The notes beneath the pieces were generated by a model, which was not told where the DNA came from, did no database searches, and was given only the letters and a program-made list of their open reading frames with translations. From Balanoglossus misakiensis (lineage: Eukaryota > Hemichordata), in assembly GCA_040954595.2 (NCBI GenBank), contig CM082582.2, positions 4,650,001-4,714,000 on the forward strand: 64,000 nt of DNA, read 5' to 3'. Positions 48,576-58,264 of the stretch are shown in pieces. A program made the translations under genes and the position numbers. How positions within the stretch are numbered: position 1 is the first letter of the stretch; the number at the start of each line of letters is the position of its first letter.

Positions 48576-49247
48576 TATCTGTACGCGGAACACGTGTAAT
48601 GGCATAAGACAATTTACCGTGGATTGTAATTTTTATCTTTATATATACATATTAAATAAATGTTACAAACAAAGTAATATAAGTAGTGAAACTTGCATGT
48701 CTACACACGAATAAATACACATAGACGATCATATGGGTTAAAATGAATTTATTTTTAACATGTTGTAAGAGAGTGTGCTGTATGTGATAAAAAATCACCT
48801 ACACAGTTCTCATCTACATAACAATAAAACTCCTTCTGTGATTGGTTCACCGCCGACCAGTCTCAAGTCCAGTTGGGGTCGTTAAAATTGCGGCCTTTAT
48901 GACTTCAATGACTAACGAATGAAGTCAATATGACCGCCGTTTCACCCCCCCCCCCCCTCATATGTTACGGGGGAAATCATTACAACTGTACCATGGAATC
49001 CTCCTGTACATTACTTGTACCTTTCACCATGGACTATGCGTTGTGCTTCTTCATCATCTTCGTAGATGTACCGAATATAACAGTCCATGGTGTCAGACTT
49101 GTAGCCACGAATAATGATTACTATCCTTTAGATGGGATTCAGCTATGCGTCTTCTCTGTTACAGCATGTTTCGCCAAAAGTGGTTCGTCAGAGATATTAT
49201 ATTAATAATGTGTTAGAATAGCGATACGTGTATAAAGGTATTTCAAA
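48576..49247. other. Intergenic upstream of the major capsid gene
   Basis: AT-rich at first with AATAAA signals (about 48653 and 48710), then a poly-C run near 48946-48957. A plus-strand frame of 91 codons (48930-49205) follows the poly-C but has no features that make it convincing. TATAAAGG at 49231-49238 lies only 17 bases before the capsid ATG. Confidence 0.5.
49231..49238 (+). promoter_or_regulatory. TATA-like box very close to the capsid ATG
   Basis: TATAAAGG 17 bases before the ATG at 49248. If used, the leader would be almost absent; the true promoter may lie upstream. Confidence 0.35.
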
Positions 49248-52200
49248 ATGCTGAATCCGTTCAGACGGGGTCAACCCAACATGAGCAGGCCTTTGATGAC
49301 GTCTGATCTACTAAATTTTGACAATTTTTTTGCAGACGACGGGTCAAACCCGCCCTCTGGTCAGGGTCGATTCGGGGGAACATTCTCATCCAATCCAAAC
49401 TATATCGGACATCGAAACCAGGGTCACACTGCCACAGACACCGATTGGGTTGCCCCGAAAGATGTCTTATTGAGTCAAAGGATATTATACGACTCGATCT
49501 CGCCTGATGAAGGCGTTGTTAAAGTGGGTGGTGATAGGTTGGCTTGGTTTTGTCCCATCGCTATTTTCAATGGAAGACCCAATTTTGCAATACAGGAAAT
49601 CATCGCCCCGGCTTCAGTTGTAGATAAATGTACATCCGCGTCTACTCTGCCAACACTGGGCGTTGAAAAGCAGTCGAGACAGTATACCATGGATATGATG
49701 GGCGTTGCCATCAGTTTAGCTCCAGAGCTTATTCAAAGAGGGACTGTTAACCAGATAAGGAATGCGTACAAACTCAAGGTCAAACAGGTGGTCGACAGTA
49801 TCGCAATGACACTACAGGCAGTAGTATACAGTAATGTATTCGGTGGTCCCACACTCGAATACATGGAGTTTCGCAGGATGGGCAACGAAAGAGATGTTTC
49901 TAGAGCTAACCTATTTTATGGTACATATCAGAAAAGAATCGACAATTTTCTACTATGGAACCTGGGGCGAACAAACAAGAAAGCTGTGTTAATTGACTTG
50001 GATAACTGTTTGAATTACAGTTCGAACAACGACGGTGATGCCGACACAATAATATGTCACCCTGTCGTCGCAGGTGTCTTGAGGGAAACTGTCGCGCCTA
50101 ATCTAGGCACGCAAGAAACTCGAGAAACCTATTTTGTGAATACGTCTGATAATCACATTGTATATAATCACCATCTTCAACCAGACCCAAACCTCTCCCA
50201 CCAAGTTCATGCTCCAAATTTAAGAACAATAGTTAATGCAAAAGTTAAGTACATTATTCCCTGTCCGGATGTACGAATAAACAATGTCAAGTCGAATCTC
50301 AGTGAACTCGAGGCCAACTTCAAATCGTTTAACGTTATAGGATATTGTCCATTACTGCAACAAATGGGTAGTCTACTGGACTTCAAACAAACCACATCTG
50401 TGGATTGGAATTCCATATACGTTACCGACTTTGAGAAACGATACGATTCGAGGGTTACCTTGGACGAGGTGATGGAACAGGGTGGTTATTTTGTACCAGA
50501 AACATACAACGCGAGTTCTTATAACAATCTATTGAGAAGTGCAGACTTTATTGAATTGACGACCATAACACCAGCCGAGTATTATCGATCATGCACAATG
50601 CCTTTCACTGGAAAGGAGAAATCCTGCTTGTTAGATCCTAGTCGAAAAGTGTATTATGACCCGGACAGACAAACATTTCTACCCGCGTTCACTTATGGAC
50701 ACAGCAACGTGAGCACCTGTCCCGTCGACAGGGGTGACATTGTCGCCGGTATGACGTTCATGTCCAGGACAATGGTTGGCCTCGGAGAGCATTGCGACGA
50801 GGAATTGTTATGCAACTATGTAAGAGACTGTCTGTCGCTGGAATGGTCTCAGGAGGATTTCGACACCCTTATGCTGTTTGATCGCACACCGTTTCACGAG
50901 GCAATGGGCGATGTGGCAGAAGTTGGCAATACCAGTGATGGGAATGGAAGTGGAGAAGGTTCAGGTAGCCAGGGGACATTGGCCCAAAGGGTTATCAGGG
51001 ACGTCACTTCTCATAGTGGCGCCACACATTTTACCAATTACGATCAATTGCTAATCGTCCGTCATATTTGTCAGCAACGCAGATGCATCGATCGAGAAAG
51101 AGAGGAAGGTGGTCGTGCAGGTGCTACCGCTATGAACGCATTAGACTGCGCAATTGTCAACATTACTATGATTATAGAATGGGTAGACTTACTCTATGAC
51201 AAATATAAAACAGTAACCAAATCCAGGCCAGATACTACACACAGTTGGTTGTTCACGCCATTGGGTCATGAGACTCTACAAAAAGTATTTCACGATGACC
51301 GCCTAGATGAAGCGGATGAGAGAGATTACACGCATATGTTACGCAACAAGGCTGCTCTGTACCACAATGTATTTCTGAGAGCATTTTCGCCGGTTGTATA
51401 TGTTGCGGGAAATTCTTCTTTAGACGAAGCTATAGAGGCCGGCATCGTGAACGTTGTGGGGCTGGGTGACATTACACTGAACGAGGAGGTTTATCATTAC
51501 AATTGTAACTTTAGTACATATTCAGCCAGGCGGACATTCAATACTATAGCTGATTCGTCATTCATACGCCCCAAGCAAAGATTTGTTATCTCCGATTTGA
51601 GTCCATTGCACTCATACAACAATGACTCTCCTGTCGATGCGGAACACTTTCTGAACCATAACTATTCCTACAGGTTGTCATGGATCTGCAGTTCGTCATA
51701 CAGTCTCATGATCAAGTGTTTTACCATGATTTTCATTAGCATGTTACAAAACCCAACCACTACTAGAGCGTTAGCAAAAGAAGGGATATATTTAAACACG
51801 GCGTTTCTTTTGTTCAGAAATGTGGTACAGCGGACATGTAGCATCGCCATGGCGCGATCTGGTAGAGAGAACAGGTTCTTGTTTTGTGGCAATAGCACTA
51901 CAAATAGTTACCATAGTAATGCCACCAGTTATGTGACGAATTGTCGTTTCGAGACAAATATGGTGGACTTCGACCCGATCAATAACACCAGGGTACAGTT
52001 GCACGTGGGAGGTCTGGGTTATAACAGGGGGATGGGTTCAAAAATTAGGGACCCGTTCACGGAGGGGACGTCCGATGGTAGGGGCGACTTTGTTGTTGTA
52101 CCTATGTGTCCGATCGTAGATGTTGGGCTCTGGAATCACATTCAACCTATGAACGGGCGAGTTACGTTCGAAGATGGTAATTCAAACAAAAAGGCCACGA

Positions 52201-52715
52201 GAATAGACACTGTCCAAGGTATTTACACCAATAATCCGTGGTCAACGGCTGGACTGTCAGAGGCTCAGATTATACATGGTAACATGCGACATCCCTTATG
52301 GGTTCACAATAGTAACAAGCACGGGACGTTCAAGTGTTTCTTACAGGCCAAGACACCGTCACCACAATACCAAGTTGGTATTGATGAATTTTATAGGCCC
52401 ATAGATTCCAATGGTCTACAGAGAGAATCAAACATAGCTGTACAGGGTAGGCAGTACCACAACAACATTGACTGTCCATACGCTTTCAAGACTCTTAACA
52501 GAGGGTTTTATGGAATGGACGAAAATAGTAGCAATCGCTTCCAAGACGCCCTCAACGTCTCCACCGTTCGTGATGACGAAGGTTTACATCTGATGGATCC
52601 AATCACGATTCAACCGTCTGTCAAGAGAACGGACAAGTACTACGCAGAGACTGGAATCCGTAAGAAATTCAAGCCAGACGACGCGTCGCGTCAACACAGA
52701 CTAATACCTATTTAG
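49248..52715 (+). CDS. Probable major capsid protein
   Basis: The longest gene in the window (1,155 residues), intact, downstream of the protease-scaffold and triplex-like genes. Herpesvirus major capsid proteins run about 1,150-1,400 residues and lie near the triplex and protease genes in several lineages. No signal peptide or enzyme motif. A Gly/Ser-rich stretch (near residues 565-580) could be a surface loop. The N-terminus is Arg/Asn-rich and flexible. A second ATG occurs at codon 12. Assignment is by size and neighbourhood. Confidence 0.68.
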   Translation: MLNPFRRGQPNMSRPLMTSDLLNFDNFFADDGSNPPSGQGRFGGTFSSNPNYIGHRNQGHTATDTDWVAPKDVLLSQRILYDSISPDEGVVKVGGDRLAWFCPIAIFNGRPNFAIQEIIAPASVVDKCTSASTLPTLGVEKQSRQYTMDMMGVAISLAPELIQRGTVNQIRNAYKLKVKQVVDSIAMTLQAVVYSNVFGGPTLEYMEFRRMGNERDVSRANLFYGTYQKRIDNFLLWNLGRTNKKAVLIDLDNCLNYSSNNDGDADTIICHPVVAGVLRETVAPNLGTQETRETYFVNTSDNHIVYNHHLQPDPNLSHQVHAPNLRTIVNAKVKYIIPCPDVRINNVKSNLSELEANFKSFNVIGYCPLLQQMGSLLDFKQTTSVDWNSIYVTDFEKRYDSRVTLDEVMEQGGYFVPETYNASSYNNLLRSADFIELTTITPAEYYRSCTMPFTGKEKSCLLDPSRKVYYDPDRQTFLPAFTYGHSNVSTCPVDRGDIVAGMTFMSRTMVGLGEHCDEELLCNYVRDCLSLEWSQEDFDTLMLFDRTPFHEAMGDVAEVGNTSDGNGSGEGSGSQGTLAQRVIRDVTSHSGATHFTNYDQLLIVRHICQQRRCIDREREEGGRAGATAMNALDCAIVNITMIIEWVDLLYDKYKTVTKSRPDTTHSWLFTPLGHETLQKVFHDDRLDEADERDYTHMLRNKAALYHNVFLRAFSPVVYVAGNSSLDEAIEAGIVNVVGLGDITLNEEVYHYNCNFSTYSARRTFNTIADSSFIRPKQRFVISDLSPLHSYNNDSPVDAEHFLNHNYSYRLSWICSSSYSLMIKCFTMIFISMLQNPTTTRALAKEGIYLNTAFLLFRNVVQRTCSIAMARSGRENRFLFCGNSTTNSYHSNATSYVTNCRFETNMVDFDPINNTRVQLHVGGLGYNRGMGSKIRDPFTEGTSDGRGDFVVVPMCPIVDVGLWNHIQPMNGRVTFEDGNSNKKATRIDTVQGIYTNNPWSTAGLSEAQIIHGNMRHPLWVHNSNKHGTFKCFLQAKTPSPQYQVGIDEFYRPIDSNGLQRESNIAVQGRQYHNNIDCPYAFKTLNRGFYGMDENSSNRFQDALNVSTVRDDEGLHLMDPITIQPSVKRTDKYYAETGIRKKFKPDDASRQHRLIPI

Positions 52716-53861
52716 ATCGAAGGGATAACTGTCAAATCAGTTTCGTTTAATCCCACCCGCATAGATAGATAAAAGTTTTGTTAAGGCCAGAGAGAAAAAA
52801 AAATCTTGTTCATCGGATTTTTTGGATGATGGTCCAGGAGCGGCGAGCGAATATTTTTTTTTTTTTTTTTTTTAGGCTCGTGCTCTTTCATTTTGTTACC
52901 TGTATGTGTAGGTCTACCTGTGCTGTACTATATGTAATGTATGACTTATACGGCCGAAATAAAAAGTTGAACCACCAGAAGTGACAACCACAATTTTTTC
53001 CGAGCATGGTGTATTATTTGCTGACCTTATATTGGCAAGCTTCACAAATGGTGACCCCGACGTGATGAATTCTCAAGGCATGAGTGTATTGTATTTACAA
53101 TCGTGACGTTACTGGTTACCGACTCACCCTCTCCAGACAAGTGACGCACACGATCACGGCCAGTATGTATGGCAGGAAATCACACGCATTAATTCCCGAA
53201 TAAAATTTGGGATAACGATTATTTAAAACGGAATGCTTGTTTTGAGAAAGCTGCCCGTCTCGCGCATAAAAGTTCAACATATTTGAAATATCTTAAATAA
53301 AAGTGAATAAGCTTTCAATATATATATAATGACAACAAAATGGTTTAACACGTAACAAAAATATAAATTCTGTACAAAAATTCATGAATTCTTGTCAATG
53401 AATCTCAGATATAATAAATAATGTCTATACAGCGTGATTTTGATTGTCTTTTCCATGTAACGTAAATACCACAACGTAGTTCTTCTCCAGGCGATGGGAA
53501 AATATAGTCTCTTGCCATGGACGAGCGAAATTTAATCTATCAGGGAAATATATCTGCTCACAAATGCGCGCCATATTGGGTGGCAAAGCGCGTCGTCGTC
53601 ATCAAAAGTGGAAATCAACACTAGAACGTGAACATCGCTTTTGATGTCCGTTTCTCGAGTCACAGTTTAAAGTCTGAATACTCCAACACGACATATTAAA
53701 GCTCTGTCTCTTCCACCTCCAGTTTTGATTGTATAAACATCGTCGCGTCCGATGGCGCGATCATTTGGTGCAGCGTTCGGTCGGGTGCGAAATTTTCCCT
53801 TCAAGACGGTGTGATTTTTTTCCTCATACTAATTCTGTGTAACTACGAGTCTTGGCTGTCA
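52716..53861. other. Non-coding stretch with poly-T and a copy of a promoter repeat
   Basis: Contains a poly-T tract (52853-52873), an AATAAA for the capsid transcript (about 52959) and the first copy of the 42-bp direct repeat (53005-53046). The rest is AT-rich with a GC-richer part at 53560-53820 that looks like the 3' flank of the CDK5-activator gene. No other gene is visible. Confidence 0.5.
53005..53046 (-). repeat. 42-bp direct repeat, downstream copy
   Basis: Matches 54345-54386 at 41 of 42 bases. On the minus strand it includes GCCAATATA and ends in ATG. Here the ATG would open only a 36-codon frame. Confidence 0.9.
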
Positions 53862-54347
53862 TTATGAATACGATTTCAGTTCGGCAAAAACTTCTGAAAA
53901 ATACGTACTCTCCTTGTTTATCCGTAACATGTTGGCACTACAGTCATTTATAATTTTCAGGCTTCTGTCCCCGAATCTGTCTCTGTCGTCTTCAACTAGG
54001 AACGGTTTTAGCGGATAACTGATCTCGTTGCCCACGTAACTATAGGATAAGTACAGACATGTGAGCACGACGGCTTGTAGCTCAGACTCGGAGGTGATTT
54101 TGTCGTCGACCAAGTCCCGACATAACATGTACACGAAGACAAGGTTTGCCGGGGTGATGAAGGCAATGTCCTGCCACCCTTGCAAGAGCAGGGACCTGTC
54201 CACTGATCGCAGCCACATTATGGCATCGTTGCCTTCGAAGTCCCGCAAGCAGGAGCATCGCCGACTGAGGAAATTTCCCAGACACTTCAGCAGTTCTCCG
54301 GTGGACGCTTGGATGGTTTTCTTGGTGTTCGGCGTTTTCACCGCCAT
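53862..54347 (-). CDS. CDK5-activator (p35/p25-type) protein of cellular origin
   Basis: A 161-residue protein that matches the kinase-activating domain of CDK5 activators: landmarks in order are [11 protein letters not shown], a Cys pair, [49 protein letters not shown] and a DRFGDR segment. Cellular p35 is about 300 residues; this lacks the N-terminal myristoylated region, so it resembles the cut, longer-lived p25 form that gives unrestrained CDK5 activity. It should bind a host CDK5-like kinase and switch it on without phosphorylation. Transcription would start from the duplicated 42-bp element that ends at its ATG. The animal gene is intronless, so DNA- or RNA-based capture cannot be told apart. 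Not known to me in herpesviruses. Confidence 0.85.
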   Translation of the reverse strand: MAVKTPNTKKTIQASTGELLKCLGNFLSRRCSCLRDFEGNDAIMWLRSVDRSLLLQGWQDIAFITPANLVFVYMLCRDLVDDKITSESELQAVVLTCLYLSYSYVGNEISYPLKPFLVEDDRDRFGDRSLKIINDCSANMLRINKESTYFSEVFAELKSYS

Positions 54348-54386
54348 GGTGTATTATTTGCTGACCCTATATTGGCAAGCTTCACA
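54345..54386 (-). promoter_or_regulatory. 42-bp direct repeat, start-codon copy (promoter/leader)
   Basis: Second copy of the 42-bp repeat, 1,340 bases from the first. On the minus strand it carries GCCAAT, TATAGGG and ends exactly at the ATG of the CDK5-activator gene. Confidence 0.7.
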
Positions 54387-54766
54387 CGATGAACAATTTA
54401 TTTTTCTTCCTGGCCTAATTGTCTCTGTACTGTCCGTGTTGCCAGCCAATCCACTCATTTATTCCGCTGCTTTGATATAATTACATGCCTATGCAAATAG
54501 GGAAAGATATACAAATCTACATGCCTTTTTTTTATACACCACATAATACGTAAGTGCATGTATTCCAACTGTAATACATTGGATAGACCGTGTGCGTGCG
54601 TGTCACTATCCTGCGTGTAAAATTGGCGAGTATAATTTTTAGAGACAACTCGGCTTTTGTGGCTCATAATTCTAATTATATCAAAGTACAACGCCAACAG
54701 TCCTATACATCTGGCGTTGACATAACCTATTAGCGTGTGCAGAGAACAGTATTGTTTAGTTGAACC
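54387..54766. other. AT-rich intergenic region
   Basis: Divergent spacer between the CDK5-activator gene and the membrane-protein genes. No convincing gene; a short minus-strand frame at 54455-54697 has no distinguishing features. Confidence 0.45.
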
Positions 54767-55132
54767 ATGAGAATTTTACTCGCTACTTTTATGGGGGTTC
54801 TCTTTATATCATTTATTATCGGTCTTACAAACTTCGTCAAATCTTTACCGTCACATCATAATCCAAAGTCCCCGATAGCGCCACCCTTTTATTTACGGTG
54901 GTGTAAAGATTCCCTCTATACTACGCTGTCAGAGACGACCGAATGGGTACCCGATCAATTAACGAATCTGATGTACAACTCCACCTACACCCCAATGCCA
55001 TTGAGGAAAGTGAGCAAAGAAACAGTAGGTTGGATGGCACAGAGGCTTTTAAACATCAAGTCTGCTATTACGCCCAACGCTCCAAAAGCCTTAGTAGGAT
55101 ACACGATAGATATTTCTATACAGGGTCCTTAG
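54767..55132 (+). CDS. Small single-pass membrane protein
   Basis: A 121-residue protein with an N-terminal hydrophobic segment (MRILLATFMGVLFISFIIGL) that serves as a signal peptide or anchor, then a soluble domain with an N-glycosylation sequon (NST, near residue 71). Its last 190 bases overlap the next gene in another frame. Confidence 0.68.
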   Translation: MRILLATFMGVLFISFIIGLTNFVKSLPSHHNPKSPIAPPFYLRWCKDSLYTTLSETTEWVPDQLTNLMYNSTYTPMPLRKVSKETVGWMAQRLLNIKSAITPNAPKALVGYTIDISIQGP

Positions 55133-55644
55133 TAGTTGTGTTCGGACTAATGCTCGCTTCGCTGACCAACACTCTGTATCTCAACCATCTACATTCCAAG
55201 ATAGCAGACGAACAATGCGAGTTGCCATTCGGGGATGTCATTGATATCAACGAATATGGATACACTGTACACACATTCAATGGTCGTTTGTTGTTAAACA
55301 GAAAAAGTAGCGGGTCACAATTACCAGCAGGCCCTTGTACACACTTCAATTCGTCTGTACAAGAAGCTGTCCAATGTGAATCTGAGATAATGTTATACGA
55401 TATAAAAGGCGAACCATACTATGCTTTGCGCATGTTCAGAGATCAATCAAACCACACATTTTTAGTACAAGGGCCTTATAGTGGCAACGGCGACGAACAC
55501 CAAGTCCACATCCGTACCGACCTTCAGTCTGGTAATGTCGTCGTTGGATATGGTCCAGTGCCGCCAAACAAAGTACCAGATGCAGAACTGTATGTAGACG
55601 GATTTATTTATGCTGCTACCTTGGATAGAAGTAGTTTCAATTAG
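54943..55644 (+). CDS. Type II membrane protein overlapping the previous gene
   Basis: A 233-residue protein from ATG 54943. A charged N-terminal region (about 60 residues), one membrane span (GSLVVVFGLMLASLTNTLYL, about 62-81) and a C-terminal ectodomain with Cys residues and sequons (NSS, NHT). The overlap with the 54767 gene is 190 bases in a different frame, so either both are real overlapping genes or translation starts at a later Met. Envelope-glycoprotein-like, not assignable. Confidence 0.7.
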   Translation: MGTRSINESDVQLHLHPNAIEESEQRNSRLDGTEAFKHQVCYYAQRSKSLSRIHDRYFYTGSLVVVFGLMLASLTNTLYLNHLHSKIADEQCELPFGDVIDINEYGYTVHTFNGRLLLNRKSSGSQLPAGPCTHFNSSVQEAVQCESEIMLYDIKGEPYYALRMFRDQSNHTFLVQGPYSGNGDEHQVHIRTDLQSGNVVVGYGPVPPNKVPDAELYVDGFIYAATLDRSSFN

Positions 55645-55737
55645 AACGAGACTGGGACACTGTTATCGAACATAACGGCGCCCCTATTTAATCCCACCTG
55701 TCAAACTAAGTATACCAGAACGAACGACATACTTGGC

Positions 55738-56316
55738 ATGACAGAACAAACGTCAATGTCGTCTCAATTAGACCCCGAAATGTGTATTTGTCGCATATGC
55801 CAAGAAGGTGAATCGTGTGCTGAAGGCGGCATGCTCTTGATTGCACCTTGTTTATGCAAAGGTAGTCTGAAGTTTGTCCACCGTAGGTGCATCCAAACCT
55901 GGATAAGAAGCGCTCGTATCAACCGATGTGAAATTTGTAATGCACGCTTCAAAATCATGGTTGAGACTAGACCAATATCAGAATGGACATTGCCGAAGAT
56001 GACCAGAACGATATGGATAAATATTGCACTTGTGTTGTCGTGTACTGTGTGTATATTAGGCATATCATTACACATGCACCTTTTGGTGGAATCCCTATTT
56101 CTAAAGATGGATGCACTGAATACATTTTTCGTGGTGGCTTGCGTGTTGCTGGCACTTATGGCGCTGACTGCATTTGTCCTCCTAGAGACTTTTAGGTGCG
56201 TGGACGTGTATGTGTGGTTAAGAGAGAACAACAGAGAGATAGGTGTTAAGGACTATTGCCCATCTTCTCAACAAATACATGGTGGTGATGAAGACATACG
56301 CACGAATACGGTGTAG
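55738..56316 (+). CDS. RING-CH (MARCH-like) membrane E3 ubiquitin ligase
   Basis: A 192-residue protein with a C4HC3 RING-CH domain (about residues 18-70): CRIC, PCLCKGS, VHRRC and CEIC in order, including the usual W in TWI. Two membrane spans follow (about 96-118 and 130-155) with a short loop, and a charged tail. This is the topology of MARCH ligases and of the gammaherpesvirus K3/K5 and poxvirus homologues, which remove immune surface proteins. Target unknown. It sits 93 bases after the type II membrane gene. Confidence 0.88.
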   Translation: MTEQTSMSSQLDPEMCICRICQEGESCAEGGMLLIAPCLCKGSLKFVHRRCIQTWIRSARINRCEICNARFKIMVETRPISEWTLPKMTRTIWINIALVLSCTVCILGISLHMHLLVESLFLKMDALNTFFVVACVLLALMALTAFVLLETFRCVDVYVWLRENNREIGVKDYCPSSQQIHGGDEDIRTNTV

Positions 56317-56484
56317 ACACCATGTAATTGTTCCATACTCTATTTTTGTTTTGTTCATTACGATGACGACATTGTTGTCCAATCAGTATCCTCCCTTCTC
56401 ACCCCCCATGATGAGTACGGCGATTTTGACAATGAACGAGTCACATCGTTCGTCCATGTAATGAGCCGTTGGTGACATTCACCA

Positions 56485-56492
56485 TATATAAG
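56485..56492 (+). promoter_or_regulatory. TATA box of the BTB-like zinc protein gene
   Basis: TATATAAG, 62 bases before the ATG at 56547. Confidence 0.6.
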
Positions 56493-56546
56493 CAAGAGCG
56501 ATTTCAGTCACTCTCGCCAATCACAGTTTGCCTATATCAAACAACA

Positions 56547-57815
56547 ATGTCCGAACTTATCGACGTGGTTTATGGAGTTGACGGGAAAAACATCGGAGAG
56601 GTATTCCACATTCCGTACTTCTGGTTACCCAAGTTTATACCGGCATGGGATCGTTTGCTAGAACGAACAGGAGGTGGTCAAGAGGATGGCGATCGCCGGC
56701 GCCTCATTCTGAGATACCCCTTTCCAGACAAGGTGACGTCGAAAGATGTGGATGAAATTGTCAAGTTTGTCAGCGATTGTGTACATAACTATTCAACATT
56801 TTGTCGACCATCCGATGTTCCTTGGTCGAGGTTGACAGCTGTGCTCAGGCTGGTGGACCATTACAAGGTCACTCCATACCTCGACGCTTTGGTATCTTTT
56901 ATACATAAAACCTCCATGAATGCGTACACATCCCAAACCACCCTACACATGTTAGAAGCCTATCATGACCTTGTGCATGACTTGACGGAAGATGTACTAC
57001 CTGCAGCAATCGTCAGAGTGGAGATCGCCACTCAATGCGTGTTAAATGCCAATTCGTGGAATTACATTTGTTCATGTCAAAAATGTCCCGAACACCCGCG
57101 ACGCGACGAAGTCGCTTTGTTATTTTGTGGACACGAGAAACAGATTCACGCCTACTGGGAAAAGATGATGTCGTGCACTCTGACAAAGAATCTACGAAAG
57201 AGTAAATGGACCCTTGCCACTTTCGCGTGTATGGTCTCTGATGGTTGCCATGGAATAGCTACGCAATTACCGCAAAGTCCATCTTATTCTACTAATTTTC
57301 GTCTGCTCTTGCATTTGTGGTTGGCGAAAGGAGGTGAAGATGTACTTGCTGAACACGTTGCCCTTCTATCGTGCCTGTGTAGACAGGATGATCTTATGAG
57401 GCGTGCAGTCATTTTACAGGGCATGTTCAAGTACTCCGGAATGACCCAGATTGCCATCAGAGATTCTCTGAAACCTATAACATCACGGAGACGTACCATA
57501 CAACAGGTATGGGCGAGCGCCGCCGATGAAACATGCTATAATTGTTTGAATACACCGCAAGCGTCAAAATGGATTCATTGGAAAACATTTCCACGCGTGG
57601 CGTGTGATGTATGCGCAGAAGAGATGTGCCGGAAATGTTACGGTACGTGCGCATTGTGTGAACGAACTTTGTGTTTCGGATGCGCTACGTTTCTTACCAA
57701 TGATAGAAGAATTGAATGGCTGATGACTAATGTGAGTAGGCGAGCAATACACGGTCATGGAGTATGTGTAGATTGTAGAGGCTTTCCGGGGAAGTTGGTA
57801 CCCAACAAAAACTAA
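56547..57815 (+). CDS. BTB-like protein with C-terminal zinc cluster
   Basis: A 422-residue protein from ATG 56547 (a GTG 26 codons earlier is in frame but lies at the TATA box). The N-terminal 120 residues resemble a diverged BTB fold (a beta strand pair, then a helix block ending LVDHYKVTPYLDALVSFI). The middle has a Cys/His group (CSCQKC, CGHEKQIHAYW). The last 100 residues are a dense zinc cluster (CYNC, CDVC, CRKC, CALC, CFGC, CVDC) resembling paired RING or B-box-like ribbons. Probably a ubiquitin-pathway or host-control protein; not recognised as a named family. Confidence 0.75.
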   Translation: MSELIDVVYGVDGKNIGEVFHIPYFWLPKFIPAWDRLLERTGGGQEDGDRRRLILRYPFPDKVTSKDVDEIVKFVSDCVHNYSTFCRPSDVPWSRLTAVLRLVDHYKVTPYLDALVSFIHKTSMNAYTSQTTLHMLEAYHDLVHDLTEDVLPAAIVRVEIATQCVLNANSWNYICSCQKCPEHPRRDEVALLFCGHEKQIHAYWEKMMSCTLTKNLRKSKWTLATFACMVSDGCHGIATQLPQSPSYSTNFRLLLHLWLAKGGEDVLAEHVALLSCLCRQDDLMRRAVILQGMFKYSGMTQIAIRDSLKPITSRRRTIQQVWASAADETCYNCLNTPQASKWIHWKTFPRVACDVCAEEMCRKCYGTCALCERTLCFGCATFLTNDRRIEWLMTNVSRRAIHGHGVCVDCRGFPGKLVPNKN

Positions 57816-58264
57816 CAAGACTGTCAGGAATTGTACATGGCACGCAGTAAATGAAATATTCGCGATAGAAAGAACAATAGCAATAAGAAGAAGAATTACA
57901 ACAAAGTGTCGTGTCCCTAAAATAACGGAACTGTTCAACATTGATGAAGATATGAGGTCGTTACCGCAACTTAAAGATGGCAGAACTATAACAATTGCCA
58001 TAATAGTTCTTTTTTTTTATTTCTTGGGTGTGTCATAACATAGGTTCTACAAAATATACGGACTCTCCTTTCAATACATGCATCGTCCAATCAGGTAAAT
58101 AAACAAACAACCCATAAATGTATGGATGTCTGCGATACTGTGTACATAATTTAACATAAATAAATAAATACATATCCGTATAAATGCCCACTTGTCTGTG
58201 TCCATCTTCGTATTTATATTGCAATTTTATCACGGGTCAGAGCCTTATAACGTTAAACCTGGTC
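57816..58264. other. Intergenic upstream of the polymerase-like gene
   Basis: A minus-strand frame of 145 codons at 57564-58001 overlaps the end of the zinc-cluster gene antisense and is not accepted. TATAAATG at 58179-58186 is a likely TATA box for the next gene. Confidence 0.5.

Noticed and set aside
48930-49205. 91-codon frame upstream of the major capsid gene
   Set aside because: Begins at a poly-C run, no recognisable features; kept only as a note.
52853-52873. Poly-T tract as a possible poly(A) tail of an mRNA-derived CDK5-activator copy
   Set aside because: It lies outside the 42-bp repeat borders, with no AATAAA at the right distance on the minus strand.
57564-58001. 145-codon minus-strand frame with hydrophobic stretches
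   Set aside because: Over half is antisense to the Cys-rich end of the zinc-cluster gene; hydrophobicity is a by-product.
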